NCBI GenBank assembly: GCA_002418725.1
Contig: DIER01000031.1
Span: 1 to 16,271, forward strand
Direction: 5' to 3'
DNA length: 16,271 bases
From: Acholeplasmataceae bacterium UBA5769
GTDB lineage: Bacteria > Bacillota_I > Bacilli_A > Acholeplasmatales > Acholeplasmataceae
Each line of letters starts with the position of its first letter. The first letter of the stretch is position 1. A program made the translations under genes and the position numbers. Below the pieces are notes generated by a model. That model ran no database searches and was not told where the DNA came from. It saw only the letters and a list, made by a program, of their open reading frames with translations. Below, one piece after another: positions 6,614 to 12,949 of this stretch.

Positions 6614-7699
6614 ATGAACTTAATCTATGTTCCTATTGTCTTGATTGGGGTCTTGCTAATCATCGCGCTCTTATTGATTGTAGTTGAAAAACTCATGGGT
6701 GGCGGTGGCGAGAGGGTACTCCAAATCAACGACGATAAAATTATTCCTGTGTCAGGTGATGAAACTGTACTTAACACTTTATCACAACACAAAATCTTTA
6801 TCCCATCAGCATGTGGTGGGAAAGCAACGTGTGGTTTTTGTAAGTTTAAACTGATTGAAGGTGGCGGAGAGATTAAGCCAACAGAACTACCTTTTCTGAA
6901 TGAAAAGGAAAGAGAAGAAGGCATACGCTTATCATGTCAGGTTAAAGTGAAAGATAACATGAAGATTGAGATTCCAAAGGAACTTCTCAACGCGAAGGAG
7001 TATAAGACGAAAGTTTCTTATATTGAAGATTTAACTTATGACATTAAGCTCGTTCGATTTAAACTCATTGACCCACAAGAAATGCACTTTAAACCAGGGC
7101 AGTACGCCCAGATCAAAGTTCCTGGGATTGATGTGATCCGTGCCTACTCTATTGCGTCTCACCCTAAATACAATAATGAGATCGAATTAATTATTAGACA
7201 GGTGCCTAACGGGAAAGCAACAACCTATGTGCATAAAGCACTTCGAGTGGGAGATAAAGTGATTTTGACAGGTCCTTATGGCGACTTCTACTTACAAGAA
7301 GAATCGAACCGTGATATGATTTGTATTGCAGGTGGTTCAGGGAAAGCACCAATTCGCTCCATTCTTTATTATTTAAGAGATCAAGGTATGAACCGAAAGG
7401 TGAAATATTTCTTTGGTGCGAAGTCAAAAAGAGATTTATATTATACAGAAGAGTTTATGGAACTATCCAAAGAGTTTCCAAACTTCGAATACATCCCTGC
7501 ACTTTCCGAACCACTTCCTGATGATCAATGGACAGGTGATGTCGGACTGATTACCGATGTGGTTGACCGTCATGTAGGTGATCTGACTGAAAGTGAAGCT
7601 TATTTATGTGGATCACCGGGTATGATCAATGCATGCATTAAAGTGTTGAACAAGCATCAGATCAAACAAGAAAATGTGTTTTTTGATAATTTCTCATAA
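6614..7699 (+). CDS. nqrF: Na+-NQR subunit F, NADH dehydrogenase (FAD, [2Fe-2S])
   Basis: A 361-residue NADH-oxidising entry subunit. In order: one N-terminal membrane helix (residues 4-25), a plant-type [2Fe-2S] ferredoxin domain with C67, C73, C76 and C108, a ferredoxin-reductase FAD domain with RAYS at 176-179, and an NAD-binding domain with GGSGKAP at 240-246 and C332 in LCGSPGM. It ends in an aromatic tail (FFDNFS). It would take a hydride from NADH on the cytoplasmic face and pass single electrons to the NqrD/E cluster. It is about 45 residues shorter than Vibrio NqrF (about 408), mostly because an insertion before RAYS is missing, and has K where classical NqrF has M in GGxGMAP. Last gene of the operon, followed by a terminator. 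Confidence 0.94.
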   Translation: MNLIYVPIVLIGVLLIIALLLIVVEKLMGGGGERVLQINDDKIIPVSGDETVLNTLSQHKIFIPSACGGKATCGFCKFKLIEGGGEIKPTELPFLNEKEREEGIRLSCQVKVKDNMKIEIPKELLNAKEYKTKVSYIEDLTYDIKLVRFKLIDPQEMHFKPGQYAQIKVPGIDVIRAYSIASHPKYNNEIELIIRQVPNGKATTYVHKALRVGDKVILTGPYGDFYLQEESNRDMICIAGGSGKAPIRSILYYLRDQGMNRKVKYFFGAKSKRDLYYTEEFMELSKEFPNFEYIPALSEPLPDDQWTGDVGLITDVVDRHVGDLTESEAYLCGSPGMINACIKVLNKHQIKQENVFFDNFS

Positions 7700-7710
7700 A
7701 AGACAAAACC

Positions 7711-7747
7711 AAAAAAGCCAGCATTCATATGCTGGTTTTTCTATTTT
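7711..7747 (+). terminator. Terminator of the nqr operon
   Basis: A perfect seven-pair stem CCAGCAT/ATGCTGG (7718-7724 with 7729-7735) and a four-base loop, flanked by A6 and T5. It can be extended by A-T pairs, so it could work in both directions. Confidence 0.9.
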
Positions 7748-7819
7748 TATAGACAAAAAAATAAATAAAATTGATAAAAGTGAGATAAATTAAACAAAAT
7801 ATTAAAAAAATTGATTTGA

Positions 7820-7912
7820 AAATTAAAAAAATCAACAAAAATGAGCAAAAAGACTTGACAACGTGTTTGAATATTAATATAATTAAGGTGTAAATTAAAA
7901 AAATCAACAAAA
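7820..7912 (+). repeat. 21-base direct repeat flanking a promoter
   Basis: Copy 1 is at 7820-7840 and copy 2 at 7892-7912, identical over 21 bases (an A-rich core around TCAAC) and offset by 72 bases. The promoter at 7855-7883 lies between the copies. The first copy ends 14 bases before the -35 and the second begins at about the transcription start. Confidence 0.8.
7855..7883 (+). promoter_or_regulatory. Consensus promoter of the small unknown gene
   Basis: TTGACA (7855-7860), a 17-base spacer and TATAAT (7878-7883): a perfect housekeeping consensus at optimal spacing, in AT-rich DNA. Transcription should start near 7890, leaving a leader of about 79 bases. Confidence 0.85.
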
Positions 7913-7968
7913 TAATGAAAAAGATGATAATAATGAATTTACAAATAAAAATAAAAACGGAGGCTCGT

Positions 7969-8178
7969 ATGAAAAAGTTAGGATTTGTCAAAAGCTTTGC
8001 TCCTGTTGATTACAATGTGATATTTGGAAGTTCTGTACACTTAAATAATGATGACGAATTAATTACGGATAGAACTGATCGTTTCTCTAGAGAAAAGATG
8101 GTCACCGAAAATTGGATTGAAATTAATAACAGTGATGTTAAATGCTACACCCAACCAATGAAAAAGCTGCAATATTGA
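7969..8178 (+). CDS. Small protein of unknown function, 69 residues
   Basis: I do not recognise this protein. It begins MKKLGFVKSFAPVDYNV, then has an acidic and polar middle (NNDDELITDRTDRF) and ends PMKKLQY. It has no evident membrane helix, signal peptide, metal-binding cysteine pattern (only one Cys) or known motif, so it is probably cytosolic. The case for a real gene is the perfect promoter 86 bases before the -10-distal edge of the leader, the strong Shine-Dalgarno ACGGAGG (7957-7963) six bases before ATG 7969, and the terminator at its end. The in-frame ATG at 7915 lacks a Shine-Dalgarno and adds only low-complexity residues. Oddly, the last codons and the stop lie inside the terminator hairpin. 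It might instead be a small RNA with an incidental frame. Confidence 0.6.
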   Translation: MKKLGFVKSFAPVDYNVIFGSSVHLNNDDELITDRTDRFSREKMVTENWIEINNSDVKCYTQPMKKLQY

Positions 8179-8192
8179 TTTGCAGCTTTTTT
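8161..8192. terminator. Bidirectional terminator between small gene and malic enzyme
   Basis: A perfect 12-pair stem (8161-8172 with 8180-8191) with a seven-base loop. T-runs follow on plus, and on minus the stem itself ends in a T-run. It serves the small gene on plus and the malic enzyme on minus, whose stop is at 8201-8203. The small gene's TGA (8176-8178) is in the loop. Confidence 0.92.
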
Positions 8193-8200
8193 CTTTTGAT

Positions 8201-9379
8201 TTATTCGTGTGTTTTGGGTACACTTGTCTGTACCGCTTTTTCTTTAACCGCGGTTGCAACACGTTCATGCACTTTGGGATCTAATGGATTTGGGATAATG
8301 TGTTCTGGTGAAAGGTCTGCTTCTTGGATGCAAGATGCGATAGCTATAGAAGCAGCTTTCATCATCTCGTGTGTGATGTCTTTCGCGTGAGCATCGAGTG
8401 TTCCTCTGAAAATGCCTGGGAATGCGAGAAGATTATTGATTTGATTAGGGTATTTTGATGATCCAGTACCGATGATGAAAACACCTGCGTCTTTAGCGTC
8501 TTCTGGAAGAATTTCAGGATCGGGATTTGCCATCGCAAAAACGATAGCTTTTTCATTCATGGACTTGATCATGTCTTTGGTGATCACGTTTTTCACTGAA
8601 ACACCAATCACGACATCGGCACCTTTAAGTGCGTCTATGAGTAATCCTTTTTCCAGATTGGGATTGGTTAAATGTGCGAGAGCTTGATGTGTTGGTGATA
8701 AGGATTGATCGCCTCTCCATAAAATGCCATGCTTATCACAGACAACCATGTTTTTGACACCCAGTGACATTAAGAAATGTGCAATCGATGTGCCTGCAGC
8801 GCCTGCGCCATTGATCACGAGTTTGATGTCATCTATTTTTTTATCTGCAAGCTTCAAGGCATTGGTTAATGCTGCACCAACGACAATTGCTGTACCGTGT
8901 TGATCGTCATGGAATATGGGGATATCACACACTTTTTTAAGTTCTTGTTCAATGGTAAAACAGCGAGGTGCTGAAATGTCTTCTAGGTTGATTCCACCAA
9001 AACTTCCTTGAAGTAGTCGTACGGTTTCAATGATTTTTTCGGGTTCTTGTGAATCAATACAGAGGGGAATTGCGTCCACACCACCCAGAAGTTTAAATAA
9101 AATGGCTTTTCCTTCCATCACAGGCATACCTGCTTCAGGTCCGATGTTGCCTAAACCTAAAACAGCGGATCCATCGGTAATGACTGCGATAGTGTTATGT
9201 CTTCTCGTATAAGTGTAGGATAGTTTTTTATCTTTTTGAATCTCTAAACAAGGTTCTGCAACACCAGGTGAATAGAGGATGGCAAGATCATCTTTATCTT
9301 TGATCTCTGCTCTTGAGATCATTTCAATTTTGCCACCAAGTTCTCGATGAAGTTTTAATGATAATTCGCGATAGTTCAT
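8201..9379 (-). CDS. Malic enzyme (malate to pyruvate, decarboxylating)
   Basis: A 392-residue prokaryotic short-type malic enzyme that oxidatively decarboxylates malate to pyruvate and CO2 with reduction of NAD(P)+. The catalytic tyrosine is Y36 in LYSPGVAEP, the catalytic lysine K91 in EGKAILFK, and the metal ligands are ED at 132-133 with the HDDQHGT segment at 157-163. The Rossmann motif GAGAAG is at 191-196, and D215 at the end of the next strand would favour NAD+ over NADP+, though that is not decisive. GGAGG (minus strand, 9387-9391) decides the start. Transcribed divergently from the tnaA operon, it supplies the same product, pyruvate. Malate could come from an uptake system or from fumarate, neither seen here. 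Confidence 0.95.
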   Translation of the reverse strand: MNYRELSLKLHRELGGKIEMISRAEIKDKDDLAILYSPGVAEPCLEIQKDKKLSYTYTRRHNTIAVITDGSAVLGLGNIGPEAGMPVMEGKAILFKLLGGVDAIPLCIDSQEPEKIIETVRLLQGSFGGINLEDISAPRCFTIEQELKKVCDIPIFHDDQHGTAIVVGAALTNALKLADKKIDDIKLVINGAGAAGTSIAHFLMSLGVKNMVVCDKHGILWRGDQSLSPTHQALAHLTNPNLEKGLLIDALKGADVVIGVSVKNVITKDMIKSMNEKAIVFAMANPDPEILPEDAKDAGVFIIGTGSSKYPNQINNLLAFPGIFRGTLDAHAKDITHEMMKAASIAIASCIQEADLSPEHIIPNPLDPKVHERVATAVKEKAVQTSVPKTHE

Positions 9380-9408
9380 GATCGTTCCTCCGTTTTATAC
9401 TCATACTC

Positions 9409-9437
9409 ATTGTATCATAGGATGATTTGTTTGACAT
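9409..9437 (-). promoter_or_regulatory. Malic enzyme promoter
   Basis: On the minus strand, -35 ATGTCA (plus 9432-9437), a 17-base spacer and -10 TACAAT (plus 9409-9414). The leader would be about 23 bases. Confidence 0.65.
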
Positions 9438-9472
9438 TTTCATGTAAGCAATCTGCAAAAAAATGTGAAAAT

Positions 9473-9487
9473 ATAAAGCGCTTTCAT
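9473..9487. promoter_or_regulatory. cre-like catabolite control site
   Basis: Read on the minus strand, ATGAAAGCGCTTTAT matches the CcpA operator consensus WTGAAARCGYTTWCW at 14 of 15 positions, with a perfect ten-base palindromic core (9475-9484). It lies between the divergent malic enzyme and tnaA promoters, centred about 49 bases before the inferred tnaA start and about 78 before the malic enzyme start. Sites this far upstream activate some genes in Bacillus (ackA, pta), so the sign of control is open. Confidence 0.75.
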
Positions 9488-9493
9488 AAAATG

Positions 9494-9546
9494 TTTATTT
9501 TTCGTCTCTTATTATGTATAATAAGTATATCAAGTACAAGGAGACG
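9494..9546 (+). promoter_or_regulatory. Promoter and ribosome binding site of the tnaA operon
   Basis: A perfect TATAAT at 9517-9522 has a poor -35 (TTTATT, 9494-9499) at 17 bases, which would fit a promoter needing an activator. The transcript would start near 9529, leaving a leader of about 22 bases, too short for a tnaC-like leader peptide. AAGGAG (9538-9543) sits before ATG 9551. Confidence 0.65.
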
Positions 9547-9550
9547 TTTC

Positions 9551-10933
9551 ATGAACAAAAAGTATATGGCAGAGCCGTACCGCATTAAGATGGTTGAACC
9601 CATCCGGGAAACCACGAAAGAAGAACGCATCACACTCTTAAAGAATGCGGGGTACAACCCTTTTTCTTTGAAAAGCGATGATGTTTATATCGACTTACTC
9701 ACTGATTCTGGTACTGGCGCGATGAGCCAAGAACAATGGGCAGCGATGATGACTGGTGATGAAGCCTACGCTGGCAGTCGTAGTTTTTATCGATTAGAAT
9801 CTGTTGTTAAGCATATTACAGGGTATCAGTATTTCATCCCTGTACATCAAGGACGAGGAGCTGAAAAGGTCTTTTTACCCCAACTCGTCACGAAACCTGG
9901 TATGTATTACATTTCGAATATTCATTTTGATACAACCAGAGCACACGTTGAACTGGCTGGAGCACGTGCCATCGATTGTGTCGTTCCTGATTGTTACGAC
10001 ATTGAACATTGGCATGATTTTAAAGGAAATATGTGTCTTGAATGTTTAGAGCGTACCATCCTAGAAAAGGGTAAGGAAAACATTGCAGGAGTGATCATGA
10101 CAATCACCAATAATTCTGCAGGTGGACAACCCGTATCGATGCAAAACATGAGAGAAACAAAGAAGATTTGCGAAACCTATGGCATCAAGATGATTATTGA
10201 TGGCGCACGTTATGCAGAAAATGCATTCTTTGTAAAAGAACGTGAAAAGGGTTATCAAGATAAAGATATTATCGACATTGCACGTGAAGCGTTTAGTTAT
10301 GCCGATGCCTTTTTAATGAGTGCCAAAAAAGATGGTTTAGTGAACATGGGTGGTATTATCGCGATCAAAGATGATCAAGATTTATTTGACAAATGCCGTA
10401 CATATGTCGTACCCTATGAAGGGTTCCCCACCTATGGTGGACTCAATGGTCGTGACATGGACGCACTTGCTGTCGGTTTAATGGAAGCGCTAGATTATCG
10501 TTATTTGACTCATCGTATTGATCAGGTGCGCTATTTAGGTGATCGTCTGCATGATGCAGGTGTACCTATTCAATACCCAGTCGGGGGACATGCCGTGTTT
10601 GTCGATTGTAAAGCGTTCGCACCACATATTCCTTTTGATCAGTTTCCAGCATTAGCTGTCACCAATGCGATCTACATTGAAGCAGGTATACGCGCAGTAG
10701 AAATTGGTTCACTTCTTTTAGGACGAGACCCAGATACACATCAAAACAAAGAGAGTAAAATGGAATTGATGAGATTGACCATTCCAAGAAGACTTTACAC
10801 GTATAACCATTTAGATGTCGTTGCAGATGCTGTGATTCACGTGTATGAGCATCGTCATGAGTTGAAGGGTTATGCATTTGCATATGAGTCAAAGATATTA
10901 AGACATTTTACATCAACATTTAAACCACTATAA
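9551..10933 (+). CDS. tnaA: Tryptophanase (tyrosine phenol-lyase family)
   Basis: A 460-residue PLP-dependent beta-eliminating lyase. Tryptophanase splits L-tryptophan into indole, pyruvate and ammonia in the cytosol. Family landmarks are IDLLTDSGT at 47-55, GDEAYAGS at 69-76, HQGRGAE at 99-105, NNSAGGQPVS at 187-196, the PLP lysine K260 in MSAKKDG, and the C-terminal RLTIPRR. Where tyrosine phenol-lyase has its phenol-selective arginine (R381 in Citrobacter, MERG), this protein has I385 (VEIG), and GSLLLGRDP follows as in E. coli TnaA. This favours tryptophanase, although the length is nearer to tyrosine phenol-lyase. Start 9551 follows AAGGAG. The longer in-frame ATG at 9410 would read through the promoter region. 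First gene of the catabolic operon, with buk 15 bases downstream. Confidence 0.88.
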   Translation: MNKKYMAEPYRIKMVEPIRETTKEERITLLKNAGYNPFSLKSDDVYIDLLTDSGTGAMSQEQWAAMMTGDEAYAGSRSFYRLESVVKHITGYQYFIPVHQGRGAEKVFLPQLVTKPGMYYISNIHFDTTRAHVELAGARAIDCVVPDCYDIEHWHDFKGNMCLECLERTILEKGKENIAGVIMTITNNSAGGQPVSMQNMRETKKICETYGIKMIIDGARYAENAFFVKEREKGYQDKDIIDIAREAFSYADAFLMSAKKDGLVNMGGIIAIKDDQDLFDKCRTYVVPYEGFPTYGGLNGRDMDALAVGLMEALDYRYLTHRIDQVRYLGDRLHDAGVPIQYPVGGHAVFVDCKAFAPHIPFDQFPALAVTNAIYIEAGIRAVEIGSLLLGRDPDTHQNKESKMELMRLTIPRRLYTYNHLDVVADAVIHVYEHRHELKGYAFAYESKILRHFTSTFKPL

Positions 10934-10948
10934 TTAAAGGAGAACTTT

Positions 10949-12019
10949 ATGCCCTACCGTATTTTAGCGATCAACCCAGGTTCAACATCAACAAAACTTG
11001 CCATCTATGAGGATGAAGCATGTGTTTTTAAAGCGAGTGTTAAACATGATTCTGAAACCATATTAGCGTTTAACCACATTATTGATCAGTATGATTTTAG
11101 AATGAAAGCTATCTTAGAAGAACTTGAAAAAGATAACATCGATTTATCAAAACTAGATGCCGTTGTTGGACGAGGTGGCATGCTAAAACCTATTCCCAGT
11201 GGCACATATGCGGTCACCGAGAAGATGATTTCAGATATGAAAGAAGCTAAACGCGGGGAACATGCATCAAATTTAGGTTGCTTCATTGCCAAAGAAATTG
11301 CCGATACATACCACATTCCTAGTTTCATCGTCGATCCTGTTGCGGTCGATGAAATGGAAGATATCGCACGTTACACGGGGATGCCTGAAATTAAAAGAGA
11401 TAGTTTGTTTCATGCCTTAAATCAAAAGGCAGTTGCCAGAAAAGTTGCGAAAGATTTAGGGAAACCTTATGAATCTTTAGATTTAGTTATTGCGCATTTA
11501 GGTGGTGGTATCAGTATTGCTGCCCATCACTTTGGCAAAGTCATCGATGTCAATAACGCACTTGATGGTGATGGTCCGATGTCACCCGAACGTAGTGGTG
11601 AGGTTCCCATGGGCCCTCTTTATAAGATGGCTTTATCGGGTAAGTATACGTTAAGAGAAATTCAACGTAAAAACTATGGTCAAGGTGGGCTTGTTGCTTA
11701 CCTTGGTACCAATGATGGAGCAACCATCATGAAACGCATTCATGAAGGTGATGAAAAAGCGCGTTTCATTCATGAAGTGATGTGTTATCAAATTGCCAAA
11801 GAAATCGGTGCATACGCAACCGTTCTTAAAGGACATGTAGATGGCATTGTATTAACTGGCGGTTTAGCATATAACAAACTTACAGTAGAACTGATTAAAG
11901 AACGTGTCGGTTTCATCGCGCCTGTGTTGGTTTATCCAGGTGAGGATGAAATGGAAGCTTTAGCCTATGGTGCACTTCGTGTACTAAAAGGTGAAGAAGA
12001 AGCGAAAATATACATTTAG
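10949..12019 (+). CDS. buk: Butyrate kinase
   Basis: A 356-residue ASKHA-fold acyl kinase, the standard length of butyrate kinase and shorter than acetate kinase (about 400). It transfers phosphate from butyryl phosphate (or a branched acyl phosphate) to ADP, giving ATP and the free acid. The phosphate-binding loop NPGSTSTKLAIY is at 9-20, GRGGMLKPIPSGTY at 74-87, FHALNQKAVARK at 154-165, and HLGGGISIAAH at 183-193, where acetate kinases usually read HLGNG. A strong Shine-Dalgarno AAAGGAGAA precedes it. It is 11 bases ahead of ptb, its partner enzyme, but in the opposite order to the usual ptb-buk of clostridia. Acyl chain preference cannot be read from sequence. Confidence 0.93.
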   Translation: MPYRILAINPGSTSTKLAIYEDEACVFKASVKHDSETILAFNHIIDQYDFRMKAILEELEKDNIDLSKLDAVVGRGGMLKPIPSGTYAVTEKMISDMKEAKRGEHASNLGCFIAKEIADTYHIPSFIVDPVAVDEMEDIARYTGMPEIKRDSLFHALNQKAVARKVAKDLGKPYESLDLVIAHLGGGISIAAHHFGKVIDVNNALDGDGPMSPERSGEVPMGPLYKMALSGKYTLREIQRKNYGQGGLVAYLGTNDGATIMKRIHEGDEKARFIHEVMCYQIAKEIGAYATVLKGHVDGIVLTGGLAYNKLTVELIKERVGFIAPVLVYPGEDEMEALAYGALRVLKGEEEAKIYI

Positions 12020-12030
12020 GAGGTTAGGAT

Positions 12031-12939
12031 ATGATCCGTACGATGCTCGACTTAGTTAAACGTGCCGAACTGTTAAAGCCTAAAGTGATGGTGGTTGCTG
12101 CAGCAAACGACCATCCTGTTTTAGAAGCTGTCGTCATGGCGAAAGATGCGAAAATCATCGAACCTGTCTTAATTGGTGATCAAAAAGAAATCGAAGCGAT
12201 TCTACATGAACTCCATGCCAAACTGAGTGATTACCGTATCATCGATGAAAAAGATCCCGTTAGGGCATCTGAAGAAGCAGTCAAGATGGTATCACTAGGT
12301 AAAGGTGATGTCTTGATGAAGGGGTTTGTAGATACATCCGTGATATTAAGAGCTGCCTTAGACAAAGAGTTTGGTTTAAGAACACCGAATCGCATATCAC
12401 ATGTGAGTGTAATGGAAATTCCTGCATATCATAAACTTTTGATGATGTCTGATGGTGCGATGAATATTGATCCTAACGTCGATATCAAACAAGAAATCAT
12501 CGAAAACGGTGTGGAAGTGCTGCACGCGATTGGTGTCAAGCATCCTAAAGTGGGGATGATTGCAGCAGTTGAAAAGGTTAATCCTAAAATGCAAGCAACG
12601 CTGGATGCTGTTGAACTGATAGAAAGAAATCGAAACGAACGCATTAAAGGTTGCACGATTGGTGGACCATTTGCACTTGATAATGCGATTAATTTAGAGG
12701 CTGCACAACACAAAGGAATTACGGATCCTATGGCAGGCGATGTCGATTTTATGGTGATGCCACAAATTGAATCGGGGAACGTATTTTATAAGAGCATGAT
12801 GTTTTTAGCAGGAGCGAAGAGTGCTTCTGTGATTGCAGGTGCACGCAAACCTATTGTTTTAACATCGCGTGCAGATACTAAAGAAAGTAAATTTTATTCC
12901 ATCGCACTTGCGTGTCTCATTGCAGAAGCGAAGTCGTGA
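12031..12939 (+). CDS. ptb: Phosphate butyryltransferase
   Basis: A 302-residue member of the phosphate acetyl/butyryltransferase family, the length and style of Ptb. It exchanges CoA for phosphate on butyryl-CoA or similar acyl-CoA, feeding butyrate kinase. Conserved stretches are DVLMKGFVDTS at 93-103, SDGAMNIDP at 140-148, GGPFALDNAI at 211-220, DPMAGDVDFMVMP at 232-244 and GNVFYKSMMFLAGA at 249-262, which form the CoA and phosphate sites of the family. AGGAGG precedes the ATG, and the gene ends in TGA ten bases before hutH. No genes for making butyryl-CoA occur in the window, so the physiological acyl-CoA is uncertain. Phosphotransacetylase is a less likely alternative. Confidence 0.92.
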   Translation: MIRTMLDLVKRAELLKPKVMVVAAANDHPVLEAVVMAKDAKIIEPVLIGDQKEIEAILHELHAKLSDYRIIDEKDPVRASEEAVKMVSLGKGDVLMKGFVDTSVILRAALDKEFGLRTPNRISHVSVMEIPAYHKLLMMSDGAMNIDPNVDIKQEIIENGVEVLHAIGVKHPKVGMIAAVEKVNPKMQATLDAVELIERNRNERIKGCTIGGPFALDNAINLEAAQHKGITDPMAGDVDFMVMPQIESGNVFYKSMMFLAGAKSASVIAGARKPIVLTSRADTKESKFYSIALACLIAEAKS

Positions 12940-12949
12940 GGAAGCTCAT

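Larger units (their letters stand above)
7741..7956. other. Very AT-rich intergenic stretch
   Basis: This stretch is dominated by A-runs and TTGA/ATTAAAA words, with far less G+C than any neighbour. It holds the direct repeat and promoter listed separately. Its open frames are low-complexity (lysine/asparagine-rich on plus, phenylalanine/isoleucine-rich on minus), so I see no coding there. Phased A-runs could make it curved or act as an UP element. Confidence 0.6.

Noticed and set aside
3870..7699. Calling the operon a standard RNF complex
   Set aside because: There is no RnfB (polyferredoxin) or RnfC, the last gene is an NqrF-type NADH dehydrogenase, and NqrD/NqrE-specific wording is clear. 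The RnfD/RnfG-like sizes of the first two genes are noted instead.
7725..7991. Minus-strand open frame rich in Phe and Ile
   Set aside because: It is a low-complexity product of AT-rich DNA and runs through the nqr terminator and the promoter of the small gene, with no Shine-Dalgarno.
8176..8178. TGA as tryptophan (mycoplasma code) extending the small gene
   Set aside because: Other genes (ptb, hutH, nqrB) end in TGA at sensible places, and tryptophan is encoded by TGG throughout.
9431..9459. TTGACA at 9431 as the tnaA -35
   Set aside because: At 17 bases downstream there is only TGCAAA, not a usable -10; the bases overlap the malic enzyme -35 on the other strand.
9410..9550. 47-residue N-terminal extension of tryptophanase
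   Set aside because: It would translate through the cre site and promoter, has no Shine-Dalgarno, and does not resemble the family.
12869..12949. Longer hutH start overlapping ptb
   Set aside because: The overlap would be 71 bases in another frame, while GAGGAAG and a typical HutH N terminus point to 12950.
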